Below, piece by piece: positions 37,079 through 47,838 of a stretch of 64,000 nt of DNA. How positions within the stretch are numbered: position 1 is the stretch's first letter; each line of letters opens with the position of its first letter. The position numbers and the translations under genes were made by a program. The stretch lies in NCBI RefSeq assembly GCF_019399895.1, contig NC_091869.1, positions 8,060,001 through 8,124,000 on the forward strand, in the 5' to 3' direction. The notes below the pieces were generated by a model. The model did no database searches and was not told the origin of the DNA. It saw only the letters and a program-made list of their open reading frames with translations. This stretch comes from Cardiocondyla obscurior (lineage: Eukaryota > Arthropoda > Insecta > Hymenoptera > Formicidae).

Positions 37079-39867
37079 ATGTATCTGAATAGTTACTGTG
37101 CGTTGTTTCTGTTGGCGCTAGTCGCCTGTCAGGCTGCACCTTCGTCTAAATTGACCGAAGAACAGCCGACTAGCGAAGTACAATCGTCATTCGCTACGAA
37201 TGGCTTAGAATCAGAGGAGCCTGGCACAGAGAAGGGTAGAACGAAGAAAGCGGCAACGAGCTTCTGCGTAGAAGTTCGCTCCGGAAAACCAGAACAAGTT
37301 CCCTGCAGAAACGAGCAGCAAGTACAAGCTTATAGACCAGAACAATCTAAACCGGTGGTCATCGTTCAACCCATATCGGTCCCAGCGCCCGCACCAGTTG
37401 AATATCCCAAACAACAGTTTGTTTTCCAGCCACCGTATAATTACGTTCAGCCTGTTGTGCAGCTACCATCAGTTCATTCAGCTCCTCAGCAACTACTGAA
37501 ACCAGAGTTTGTCCCAGCACCAGCACCAGCACCAGCACCAGCACCAGCACCAGCACCAGCTCCTGCCCCAGCACAAGTGTCTACTCCTGCTCCAGTACAA
37601 GCACCTGTTCCGCAGCCAATAATTAACATTGTACCGCAAGCTCCTTGTAACAAACCAACTATCGTACAGCAACCCCAGCAACCACAAATTCACACGGTCC
37701 ATGTCTATAATCCGCAACCTTTGCCAGTACCACAACCTGATATGAGCCGCAAGGAACCACAGAATAAGGTAAGAATGTCATACATTTAAATAAAAATTAA
37801 TTTATAAAAAAAAATTTAAAAAATTTAAAGTTTATATAAGGTTTTAAAATAAATTTAAAAATAATTTTCTTTCAAAATTAACTCACATAAAATTTGTTAC
37901 TTTTTTCAATTATAAATACTTACGTTATGCAAACTTGTAAAGGTATGATTAATTAAAAACAGATTATTATATAAATTAAAATTAATAAATTATCTATCTT
38001 TTGTAATTCAGCTGTTACCGCTAAGACCAAGCGCACCGTTGAAGCCGCCAAGGATCACAATTTTACCAGTACAAAAACAACAGCCTGACTGCAAAGAAAC
38101 ACTTCGAATCGAACCAGCTTACAATTTTCTCGTCCAACCTCAACCAGAAACCTATATCGACGTGAGTAGATAAAATTATTTTTTAAGTGTCTAAATAAAA
38201 TTTTTTATTTTTTTTACAACTTTGAGTTAAATTTTCAAGTTTGCATTCTTCTATCGTCAAATTTCAAAACTCGTATTTTTTTAATGCATTATATATTAGA
38301 TAAAATCTAAATTAAATAAAAAGTATTGTTTCTCACTAATCCAGGTAATACCGGAGCGTGAACTTAGTACACAGGATGCATACGAATGCAACTGCCGACC
38401 AGAGCACCGCCTTCCTACTTACGTTAACAGCCGATACAGGAAGATGCAGGAACCTCGTTCAATGACATATCCTGGCACTGCTTTCGAATCCATGCCTTAC
38501 AGAGCTTCGATGATGCCCACAGGAGATATGCCGATGATGCCTGGCATGACGATGCACGATATGATGGATGAACCCAAATTTACTTCAGAAGGACGTAGAG
38601 ATATGGTAAGCACTAAAATAAATCGAGATTGAAGTTGAGATTAAAATAATATAAATAATACTCCACGAATATTCCAATCGTAATAAAATGGCAATTCTAG
38701 AAAAGTAATAAAAAATTTAAATGCGACACCAAAAGATTCCTATGTGCGCTATTCTTCTAATTTTTTTTTTTTTTTTTAACATTTTTATAATGATATCATG
38801 TAATGTAACATCTTCATCAGAGCTCGATAGTTCAATTAGAAGATCGACATAATATTTGATTTCACGTACAGGTTTAAACTTTTATATCCCCGATGACTTC
38901 ATTACGGAAAATGGACCAAGCAAGTTTAAAAATAAAACTTTTAAAGTATTTAAAACTTTGTATAAAGCACACGTATATCTTTATCAACGGAGATGTTTAT
39001 ATGTATTAATTGTTCAAGAAAAAAAAAATAAAAACACTTATTCATAAAAATCTTTTCAATTGTATTCCCTTTGATCCTTTAATAAACACCAAATTTTTAT
39101 CATATAGCTTATATATTGCAGATTATCTGAAACATTGCGTTACATATGGAATCTTTTGATGCGTATAAAACAAAACGTTAATCATGTGCTTAACTCCTGA
39201 AGTCATACAGTGGAAAATTTAAAACTGAAACTTATTGAATAGCAAAACTGTGGTAAAAAAAAAAAAAAAAGTGTGGATTATTTAATTTCATGAAAAAAAA
39301 TTAATTCTGAAAGAAACATTTAAATATATCATAAAATATAATTTACAAATAATATTGAAATATTTTTTACAGGAACCGAGACATCATCATAAAAAGAAGG
39401 AGTTTGCTCCAGTGAATCTCTCGGTGCAAGTGCCTCTTGTATATCCAGGATCCTACAATCCTCCGAATTACGAATATTCGTATCAACCTTCGTACAATAG
39501 ACCAACTTATGCCGACTACCCAAATGTTTATTATCAAACCTATGGAAGTGACAGAAACTATGGAAAGTACGAAATCGGGAACACTCCTTATCAGACAAAA
39601 TACTACCAACAATCAGTAGATGATGTACCGTCAATCACCGTTAATGCGGGAGGACCATTTTATGGACGACAGTCTCAGTCTCAACAACCTGAATCCCTGC
39701 AACAAGATAAAATCGCGTCGCCACCCTACGAAGAGCTTTCGACTGCTACAGAAATGATAAATTCCAACAACCAAAAGCGAGAGACTGAGTTTCATAATGA
39801 GTTAGAAAGCGGACAGATAGAAACTACACAGAACAAAAACGAAAACGTCCTCGAGCAGAGAATTTGA
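37079..39867 (+). CDS. Secreted Pro-rich protein, tandem paralog 1, 531 aa
   Basis: Four exons (37079-37768, 38012-38161, 38345-38605, 39373-39867), all in phase 0, give 531 residues. The signal peptide is YCALFLLALVACQAAP. A basic KGRTKKAATSFC segment and RSGKPEQVPCRNE follow, then Pro/Ala/Gln-rich sequence with a PAPAPA run. Exon 3 has the block RLPTYVNSRY and MTYPGTAFESMPYR and a Met-rich stretch. Exon 4 is Tyr/Pro/Asn-rich (YEYSYQPSYNRPTYADYPN), as in structural matrix or cement proteins. Family unknown to me. Two paralogs follow on the same strand with related exons 1-3. KGRTKK could be a proprotein cleavage site. Probably expressed in a specific secretory tissue (inference). Confidence 0.8.
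37514..37560. repeat. CCAGCA hexamer repeat coding for PAPAPA
   Basis: About eight hexamer units inside exon 1 of paralog 1, expanding a Pro-Ala run that the other two paralogs lack. Likely length-variable. Confidence 0.9.
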
Positions 39868-40228
39868 TAAATCAAGATAATCAGGAATATGAAGTAAAAA
39901 GAATAGGCTTCGAACTTTAAAAAGCGTAATACGTTTAAATAACTTATCAATTAATTTCACAGGAAATATTTATTTAACTTTGCGTTACTAAATATTGCAT
40001 TTAATTATTTACTTTGTATTTTTCTTTTTTTACTTTTTTTCTACAGTATGTTGAGAATATTATTAGTTTAAACAAATATATTTGCCTTTAGCACTAATAA
40101 AGCATTTAGGTCGCAAATTGTATATAATTTCAAGCATGCACCTTTTTGAATTCTGCATTCCCATTTTTTATGACTTAATTAATTATATATAATATCTTTC
40201 CTGTACCCTTTCCTTTAAGACATATGTA
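39868..40228. other. 3' flank of secreted paralog 1
   Basis: AT-rich downstream sequence with AATAAAGC at about 40096 as a possible polyadenylation signal. No gene seen up to the MITE at 40229. Confidence 0.5.
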
Positions 40229-40428
40229 CCCTGAATAAAAAAAAAAAAAAGCAAGCAAATACGGCGTTTGTCGCGACGACTAGCGTACATGATCTTGTGT
40301 TTGACGTAAAGTATGTACGTCGAATCTCACACGAAACCGTGGAGCCGCAGAGGACTGAGGACTGAGGAAGAGGCTGGAAAGAGATAGCCGATCGTCCTCG
40401 CAGCAAATGCCTTATCTGCCTTTCAGAG
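40229..40428. mobile_element. MITE, GGCAGATAT family, copy 2 (inverted)
   Basis: Ends are CCCTGAA at left and CTCTGAAAGGCAGATAAGG in reverse complement at right, with TA on both sides (40227-40228, 40429-40430). Its left part (ATACGGCGTTTGTCGCGACG ACTAGCGTAC) matches the reverse complement of the right part of the copies at 19629 and 45303. 200 bp, no coding frame. Lies between paralogs 1 and 2. Confidence 0.65.
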
Positions 40429-40987
40429 TACATATATGTATACATATATTTTGTACAACTATTTATGAATTATCCAATCAACCCTGATGCAATTGAAATT
40501 AAATATAAATCATATTCTGCACGGAAAATACATATATCGCAACCAAAAAGTTTTATCGTTTTAATCGACCAGCGCGATACACCGCGTTAAAATAGTAATA
40601 AACTGACGACATTCATTATGTTTATTAGTATTCACATATATGATACATGTATGACGTATGTTGCGTACTAATAGTTTAAAAATTTTTTAATCTTCGTAAG
40701 TAAAAAAATGTTAACACGCATGTTTGTTGCACAAATCAAAATGCAACAAATCGACTTAATTACAAATGTTTAATAATATGCACCAAATTATTAAGCACAT
40801 TGCATAATAGCACTCACTCTTGATAAGCGTTTTTGCTTTCAGGGAATTATTATGCGTAATTTTATAAAAAAAAGGACGCAAATATCGTTTAATCACAATT
40901 TTGTCGATGCATCGTATAACTAAAAAAATTTTGCAAGCAATACAAATGATTTCGTCGTTGAGTTTAATTTTGCAACTGGTAAATTCT
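40429..40987. other. Duplicated upstream block of secreted paralog 2
   Basis: Non-coding. From about 40700 it aligns by eye to the DNA upstream of paralog 3 (about 42640-42925): AATGCAAC, TAATTACAAATG, ACCAAATTAT, TTTTGCAAGCAAT and ATGATTTCGTCGTTGA-like words in the same order. It ends at the paralog 2 core promoter. Confidence 0.55.
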
Positions 40988-41048
40988 TTAAAAACCGAGT
41001 GCGTTAGCCCTGCTGCAACAGTCCGATTTTGACTTCAATCTACAAACA
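40988..41048 (+). promoter_or_regulatory. Core promoter of secreted paralog 2
   Basis: TTTAAAAA at 40988-40995, initiator-like ACAGTCCGATTTT at about 41018-41030, and ATG at 41049. Same spacing as paralogs 1 and 3. Confidence 0.6.
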
Positions 41049-42417
41049 ATGCATTTCAACACTTTTACGTTGTTCCTGCTAGTGTTGGTCACTTGTCAAG
41101 CTGCACCCTCGCCCAAATTGACCAAAGAACAGTCGATTAGCGAACCACAATCAACATTCGTCACAAATGGCTTACAATTAGAATCAGAAGATACTGACAT
41201 GGAGAAGGGCAGAGCGAAAAAATCAACGACGACCTTCTGCGTACAAGTTCGCTCGGGAAAACCAGACCAAGTTCCATGCAGAAATGAGGAGCAATCACAT
41301 GTTTCAGAACCACCTGAACCAGTGGTCATCATGGAACCCATATCGATCCCAGCCCCCTCATCAATTGTCGAATATTCGAAACCGCTTGTAATCCAATCAC
41401 CAGAAAATTACATTTTGCCTATTGAATTGCAACCTTCTCAGCCAAAACCAATAGTCGTTTCTGCACCAATATCAACTTCTGCTCCAGTACAAACATCTAT
41501 TTTGTCGCCTATCATTAACGCCATACCGCAGACTTTACCTTGTGACGAACCAAATATTATTCAGTCCCAATTGCCACAACAATTTCACAAAATTGAAGAC
41601 CAACGTCAACAATCTCCACTGAGGACACAATCATCCAAGACGATGCCCTACATACATCTTTCACCTTCTGAGGTAAAAAGATCAATTCTTTGTTTCAAAA
41701 AATATTAATATATAGAAATAAACTTTAAAAATTCCAAAGTTAATAGTAATATTTTTTAAATACATTTTAAAATATTTTTTAAACTCTATTCAATTAAAAT
41801 CTACTTAATAGAAAAAGTAAATAAAATTAAATGTACATTATTAACACTTTAAACTATCTTTTTTAAGACCTTTTTCATGCAGATCGAACAAGAAACACCA
41901 CAGTCTTCATCGAAATTGCCACCATATGAATTTCCATATCACAAAGCTATTACAGTACCAGATAAGCTGCTCCCCCTACTCATCCCAATTAAGGAAAATA
42001 CGACTATTTCAGATGATATCCTTCACACAATTATAGAACATCTTCCAAAACCATCCTTTTTCGAAGTGAGTATAAACCATTGTTTTATATTTTCTAAAGA
42101 AAAATTTTAATTTCTTGTAGAAAATAAGCTAAACTTTAAAGTTAAGTTACAGTTGTACATTCTTGTGATTCTTTAGATTTCAAAATAAAAAATGTTTTTT
42201 ATAATTGCACCATATGCAATATTATATCAAATTCACATTAAATAAAATATGGTGTTTTTCGTTAATCTAGATCCTGCAACGTCAAAATGATAAAACTCAG
42301 ATAATGTCCGAAGACAGTGCTCAGCGGCTAAAGGACCTCATTCGTACATACATATTCAAGCCCATGCAAGTTTATGACCGAGAAAACCTCAATAATTTCC
42401 ACAAAAAACATGTATAA
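41049..42417 (+). CDS. Secreted Pro-rich protein, tandem paralog 2, 317 aa
   Basis: Three phase-0 exons (41049-41672, 41883-42065, 42271-42417) give 317 residues. Exon 1 is a clear homolog of paralog 1: signal peptide FTLFLLVLVTCQAAP, then KGRAKKSTTTFC and VRSGKPDQVPCRNEEQ, then a Pro-rich region without the PAPAPA run. Exon 2 (KLPPYEFPYHKAITVPDK) and exon 3 (QRLKDLIRTYIFKPMQVYDR) have diverged almost completely from paralog 1, although intron positions and phases agree. It ends at HKKHV and lacks the Tyr-rich fourth exon. Strong divergence of the second half against conservation of the first suggests relaxed or positive selection. Confidence 0.75.
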
Positions 42418-42923
42418 TATATATAACGTCTAGCACGATGGGAAATCAACCTACGCCAACTTCGAGAAAAACTCAAATAAAATGTTATAATAAATTCATA
42501 AACTGTTAGAACTTTAGTTGACTGGATTAAAGTTAACGTTATAATAAATCGACTACTTCATTATGTTTATTAATATTCATACATATGTACAATATATTTG
42601 ATAAAAAAAGTTTTAAAAAGGTATTTTTATTTTCGTAAGCGTATGAGAAAATTTAAGTACGTATGTACTGCAATAAGAATGAAAAATGCAACGATTCGAT
42701 ATAATTACAAATGCTTAATAAGCACCAAATTATCGTGTATATTGCACAACAGCACTCTTAATGAGAATTTTTGCATTTACAAAATTATTATGCGTGGTTT
42801 TATGAAAACCAGGTATTGTTTAATCATAAATTAAAATTTGTTGATGCATCGTATCACTTTGAAAATTTTGCAAGCAATATACATAATTTCATCGTTGACT
42901 TCAATTTTGCAACTGATTGATTC
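42418..42923. other. 3' flank of paralog 2 and duplicated upstream block of paralog 3
   Basis: The first about 180 bp is 3' flank with AATAAA-like signals (about 42477). The rest matches the upstream block of paralog 2 in word order. Not coding, although open frames occur. Confidence 0.5.
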
Positions 42924-42982
42924 TTTAAAAATCGAGTACGCTACCTGCTTTATCAGTTCGATTTTATTTCAATCTACGAATA
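42924..42982 (+). promoter_or_regulatory. Core promoter of secreted paralog 3
   Basis: TTTAAAAA at 42924-42931, TCAGTTCGATTTT at 42953-42965, and ATG at 42983. Nearly the same as upstream of paralog 1. Confidence 0.6.
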
Positions 42983-43832
42983 ATGTATTTGATCAGTTGC
43001 TGCTCTTTGCTCTTGCTAACGCTAGTTGCCTGTCAGGCTGCACCCTGGCCTCAGGTGACCGAAGAAAAATTAATTAACCAGGAAAAAACAATATTTTCGA
43101 AAAATAGCATAGAACCAAACGAAAAAGCTAGAACGATAAAACAATTAAGAAAATTGTGCTATGAATATCGCAAGGGAGAATCAATACAAGTTCGTTGTTC
43201 AGATGAGGTAAACTAATTAAGACTTTTCGAACATAAATCTAAACTAGGGCAAATTTTATCGTGCAGTCCATTTTAATCTATCCTTCATAATTCAGCCTCC
43301 AATAATAGAAGTATGTTCAGAGGTCATTATGACGCATAACGATACTAAATGCAAAGATGGAAGACTACTTCGAGTTCCTGATGATTCTAATTGGTTTTTC
43401 CTACCTCCACCAACAGCCTACGTCGAAGTAAGTAAAAAAAAATATTTTATATTCTCTAAAAAAAATTTTAATTTTTCTCACAGTCGTGAATTCAATGTTT
43501 AAATTTAATTTCTATAATTACATTATACATAAAAAAAAAAAAAAAAATTTAATTGAATAAATAAAACGTATTGTTTGTCGCTAATCTAGGTAATACCGCA
43601 GCACGAAATCGATAGAACTCTAGCAATACCCAAATATGAAACCAAGTGCCAACCACAGAGCCGCCTTCCTACATTAAGACCTTACTTTACCTCTGACTTG
43701 AAAATTCTAAAACCTCGAGTAATGACATATTCTAACACAGCTTTCAACTCAATGCCTTATAAACTCCCGTATTTTACAGAAAACAATCCAAGCGTAATGT
43801 TGAATAAACCTATTTACTTCAGAAGCAACTAG
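42983..43832 (+). CDS. Secreted protein, tandem paralog 3, shortened, 199 aa
   Basis: Three phase-0 exons (42983-43207, 43296-43427, 43590-43832) give 199 residues. The signal peptide CSLLLLTLVACQAAP matches paralog 1. The Pro-rich region is almost entirely missing. Exon 3 is homologous to exon 3 of paralog 1 (VIPQHEI, RLPTLRPYF, MTYSNTAFNSMPYK). Near its end the frame is shifted against paralog 1 (nucleotides TTTACTTCAGAAG are shared but read in another frame), giving a TAG at 43830-43832 just before what still looks like the ancestral splice donor (about 43841). No fourth exon is seen. It may be functional but shorter, or on the way to becoming a pseudogene. Confidence 0.7.
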
Positions 43833-44187
43833 AAAAGCGGTAAACACCAACCTAAATTAAATCGTAAATTGTATAAAATTTTGAGTACTCACCACTTTAA
43901 ATTTGACTCTCTTATTTTTTGTAACTTTCATATTGTACGTCTCTTTTTTTCTTTATAATTTCCTTTCACCATAACGCACGTTTGCACGCATAATTTTTCT
44001 ATTAAAAGTTTTTTAAAATTTTAGTTTTCCAAATTATATTTTAGCATATAGTATAAAAATGTAATTCATATTTCATAATAGTATAGACATACTCTGAAAG
44101 TATTCAATAGTTTCACAATATATTCACTGTTTTAAACTACCTTTTAAGAATAAACAGACAAATTAATTTTTCAAAGTAGTTTTTGCA
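43833..44187. other. Interval between convergent paralog 3 and LMW-PTP
   Basis: AT-rich, holding the two 3' ends. No coding exon seen, including no recognisable counterpart of exon 4 of paralog 1. Confidence 0.5.
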
Positions 44188-45082
44188 TTAACTAGAGTAT
44201 TTGTCCAAAAATGCTCTTACACTTGCTACACATTGGTCATAAACTTTTTGAAATCCTATGCTGTCACTGTCCTGTAAAAAGATCAAAACAATTAAATATA
44301 CTTTTATTATTTTTCTTTTAATATTATAAATGTTAATAGTGACATACATAATATGGGTCTCGTATTATGAAATCTCCACTTGGATCATAACTTCCTAACA
44401 GCTCTACTTTTGCTCGGCAATTCTCCGGTTTATAATCATTCAAATTTTTAATATTCTCATTATCCATACCAAATATCCAATCAAAGCTATCAAAATCAGC
44501 TTCTTTGATCTAGATATAAGTAACAAATATTAGAGTATATAATAAACTTATATTAATGTCTATAATTATAAATATTTATTCATAATTTATTCAGTTACAA
44601 TGAGATATATTCTACTTATTTTCTTAGTAAAACTATTTATCATATAACAAAGTTTGCAGTAAAGTACTATTATGTATCTCAATTAAATCTTTAAGAATTA
44701 CTTTTAAAAATTGTGAGATCTTACCTGACGTGCTCTATGGGAATAATTAGTGATTCCATTAGCTTCTAATGTACTCCGAGCTCTATTATCTGGTTTTTTA
44801 CCTGTATGATATCCTATAATAGCAGCACTTTTTACCTCCCACTGATCTTCCAAATGTCTCTTGTTTATCTCATTTTCAAATACAGCCTCCGCTATCGGTG
44901 AACGACAAATGTTGCCTACAGCATGAGATACGTATAATAAATAACTGTTAATAAACGACATATGAGCACATAGCCTATTACATCTACTCGTTTTCTTTTT
45001 TTAAGAAATATTAAATGTAATGAAATAAAATCCTTGCAATACCTAAACAAACCATGAGCACTTTCTTTTTTTCTTCCGACAT
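44188..45082 (-). CDS. primo (LMW-PTP): Low-molecular-weight protein tyrosine phosphatase, 158 aa
   Basis: Four exons (45082-45043, 44915-44725, 44509-44348, 44271-44188) join in frame to 158 residues, the usual family length. The catalytic P-loop is split by intron 1: MVCLG|NICRSP, matching C-x5-R-S with the nucleophilic Cys and the phosphate-binding Arg. The general-acid loop is IIRDPYY with the DPYY motif whose tyrosines are regulatory in vertebrates. The enzyme removes phosphate from tyrosines of growth-factor receptors and other proteins in the cytosol. Drosophila has two copies (primo-1 and primo-2); only one is seen here. Intact. Divergent from the eS27 gene, with a MITE copy between. 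Confidence 0.95.
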
Positions 45083-45302
45083 TTCGACGCAGAATATAAC
45101 GTGCTGACTATCTCCTTGTATGTACTACATAGACATGCTCTCTTGCTCACCCCCGCACTAATACATCACAGTAACTCAAGCGTCCAATCCTGGCATGTCA
45201 AACTCTCGCTCTAATACGAATTAGCCAATCATACGTAACATAACTCAACGACAGCGTAGCTGCACTACTCTCCCAATGTATGTATGTATGTATGTATGTA
45301 CA
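45083..45302 (-). promoter_or_regulatory. Upstream region of LMW-PTP with ATGT tetramer run
   Basis: Immediate upstream sequence of the phosphatase gene. A short (GTAT/ATGT)n run at about 45279-45300 abuts the third MITE copy. No TATA box evident. Confidence 0.35.
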
Positions 45303-45537
45303 CTCGTGGTCAGAAAAGCAGATACGGCGACGGCAGCTAGCGAACGTAACTTTATTATAGCGTCGTGTGTGTCGAGTTTCACATGTATGTACCGCATATA
45401 CATACCGCACCGGCCGATTTGCCGATGATTGATTTCTAATTTCTTATTTCTAATTTCTTCGTTCTTTCATCCTCTGCCTCTGCCGCTTAGAATTACGTAC
45501 GCTAGCCGCTGTCGCCGCAGAAAACGCCATATCGGGT
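45303..45537. mobile_element. MITE, GGCAGATAT family, copy 3
   Basis: Left arm AGCAGATACGGCGACGGCAG then CTAGCG; right arm reads GGCGACAGCGGCTAGCG in reverse complement. Middle shares CCGGCCGATTTGCCG-like and CCTCTGCCTCTGCCGC words with the copy at 19629. The extreme ends have diverged so the exact borders and TA flanks are less certain. Sits between LMW-PTP and eS27. Confidence 0.6.
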
Positions 45538-46218
45538 AACATAGGACACTCACACCTTACATGTATAAAATAAAGAACAAGTGCATGAAACAGATTCAAC
45601 GATTTGTGCGCATGTGCGCATCAAACAACGTCAAAGAACAGTTGGCAGCTCTAACGAGAGCTTGGGGTTTTAACGTTCTGTATCAAAGCGGAATATGTTC
45701 CTTTCCAGTGCGTAACGTTGTGCTGTAAACACGTGGTTACGACTTTAATTATCAAATTTGAGACGAAATACACTGCAAATCACGTAAGTGTTCCCGTAAT
45801 TTTGTTCATCGCCAGCGCAAAATGCGCTCAGTTTCAATGTCTCGGTTCCGGTTGGTCTAGAAACCGAGTTATTCGCGCGCATATCACATGCGGCATGCTG
45901 TCTCTCCTCGCGGTATCGCCCATTACACGGCCAGGCAAATATCGCGTATACGGCAACTATTCATTAACATTCCAGATCGTCATATTCATATTTTTCAAGC
46001 TTTCAACAAGCTAGACCTATGTTGTTCGTTTCCTCTTTGATTTCTTCTGTGATCCTCGTATCGCTGATACAAGATTGCACAATGTTATGTATACATCTTG
46101 TTTCAATGGAAGACATTACATTCGTTTTCTATTGTAGCGCGAGAGTGCTATTTGTTAGAGAAATTTGTGAATCTGTCTTTAAGATAAGTTTAACTGATTG
46201 TTGAATTTCTTTTGCAGA
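45538..46218 (+). promoter_or_regulatory. Promoter, 5' UTR exon and intron of the eS27 gene
   Basis: A pyrimidine tract GTTCCTTTCCAG at about 45694 resembles the 5' TOP start of ribosomal protein mRNAs. A likely non-coding first exon ends at the donor ATCAC|gtaagt (about 45783), and the intron ends at cag 46215-46217, one base before the ATG. I infer this from sequence pattern only. Confidence 0.45.
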
Positions 46219-46476
46219 ATGCCACTGGCACGAGATTTCCTGCATCCAAGCCCCATTGAAGAAAAAAGGAAACATAAACTGAAGAGGCTCGTACAGAAGC
46301 CGAACAGTTATTTTATGGACGTCAAATGCCCGGGCTGCTATGCCATAAAAACTATCTTTTCACATGCTCAGAGGCCAGTAGAATGTGATGGCTGCCGTAC
46401 AATACTTTGTACGCCGACAGGAGGGAAAGCACGATTAACTGAGGGATGTTCTTTTAGAAGAAAGGTCCAGTGTTAA
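46219..46476 (+). CDS. RpS27: 40S ribosomal protein eS27 (RpS27), 85 aa
   Basis: One coding exon, starting MPLARDFLHPSPIEEKRKHK and ending LTEGCSFRRKVQC. The C4 zinc finger is present: CPGC then, after 14 residues, CDGC; human eS27 has the same spacing and 84 residues. The protein binds the head/beak area of the small ribosomal subunit. Conserved blocks PNSYFMDVKCPGCY and PTGGKARLTEGCSFRRK are intact. Between them the sequence (AIKTIF, RPVECDGCR) differs more than expected for an insect eS27, and the last residues VQC are unusual, so it may be a second, diverging copy. A 5' UTR intron argues against a processed retrocopy. Confidence 0.9.
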   Translation: MPLARDFLHPSPIEEKRKHKLKRLVQKPNSYFMDVKCPGCYAIKTIFSHAQRPVECDGCRTILCTPTGGKARLTEGCSFRRKVQC

Positions 46477-46860
46477 TTTTATTCAATATGTAATTGATGC
46501 TTCTCTTTATATTCGATAAATAAACACAATCACATCATGTACTGTAGCATTATTTTTACTGCAAGATACAACCTACTTATGTAAAACAGGATTTGTTGCA
46601 GTAAACAAAATGCAACAAAGGCATAAATAAGGGATGTAGACGTGATCATAAATTTTTATTTCCATACACGCCTGTGATCATTTTTTATAATAAATTCGAC
46701 AATTTGTAACAGGAATTCCTATATAGCAATGTTTAAAGATATTCTCAAATCTCATGCAGATGTACATAGATGGCTTCTATAAATAAGCTGTTGCTCAAGT
46801 TTTTATGTCTTATGATTCACATCTTATAGCAATACCCTAATTGACATGAAAGGAAAAAAC

Positions 46861-47764
46861 TTAAGAATGTAAAATCGCATTGTACGCTTGGAATACTCCA
46901 GGAGCGACTTCTACAGACCGAGACTTCAGAGATAACTGTAATGAGAAAAAAACAAAAATGATTATTATCAAATAATTATAATTTTATTAATTTAAAAACT
47001 GAGTTTAATGTACTTTTTCCTAGATAACTATTACTTTTAAAAATAACTGCGTTAAAAGTAAATGTGCTTTTATCAAACATACCGTGACGTCGGGATTGCC
47101 TGGTTGAATTTTCAACTCGTTCAACACCCAGACGTTATTCGTCAATTTAAGAGACTGATAAAGCATATCCTGTCCTTCTACGTTCCTCTTAGCAATTGTG
47201 AAGACATTATTCTGTTGCATTTTTTGCACCACTTGATCAGCAGTTAACATTACTCCGTTTAGCGTATATTGTACCTGCAAACGTGAATGTATTCCGAGGT
47301 CTTTATTACTGTATTAATAAGAATTAAAAAAAAACTAAACTAAAATACCTCGTTCTGTGCAGGTATATCTTTCCAGGTAGAGAGAAACACTCTCTTATCC
47401 AACTGTCCATCTTCTGCGAAGTACACATTCATAGGTACGAGGCACGCAAAATAGAAAACGTCGATGTTATTCTTGATAGCAACTTGCAGATTGTTTAAAG
47501 GTTCCATACGTTGCACTGCACCAGCAGTGGATAATATAACGCTTGCTTCTATACTTGATCCGGGACTCAGAGGAGCCGGTACTTGCAGTGGGGCCGCCGG
47601 CGTCAATCCAAAACTGTTTTTGTTGAGTTGTATCGCGAATCCTCCCATAGGTTGCATTGCTTTGTTTGTGAAAGTCATATCCATACTAATTTGTCCGTTC
47701 CTATTACACATTTTAAATTATAAGTAAAAATTTTAAGATTAATAAAATTACACGTTTTTTATTG

Positions 47765-47838
<74 letters not shown>

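Noticed and set aside
44704..44961. Alternative start for the LMW phosphatase (MSFINSYLLYVSHAVGNICR)
   Set aside because: It is read-through of the intron 5' of exon 2 and would lose the catalytic Cys of MVCLGNICRSP; the upstream exon at 45043-45082 restores it.
46219..46476. eS27 as a processed pseudogene
   Set aside because: Open frame intact, zinc-finger cysteines kept, and a splice acceptor plus likely 5' UTR exon precede the ATG; no poly(A) remnant seen just after the stop.
47062..47727. Plus-strand open frames over beta-adaptin exons
   Set aside because: Mirror frames of well-supported minus-strand coding exons.
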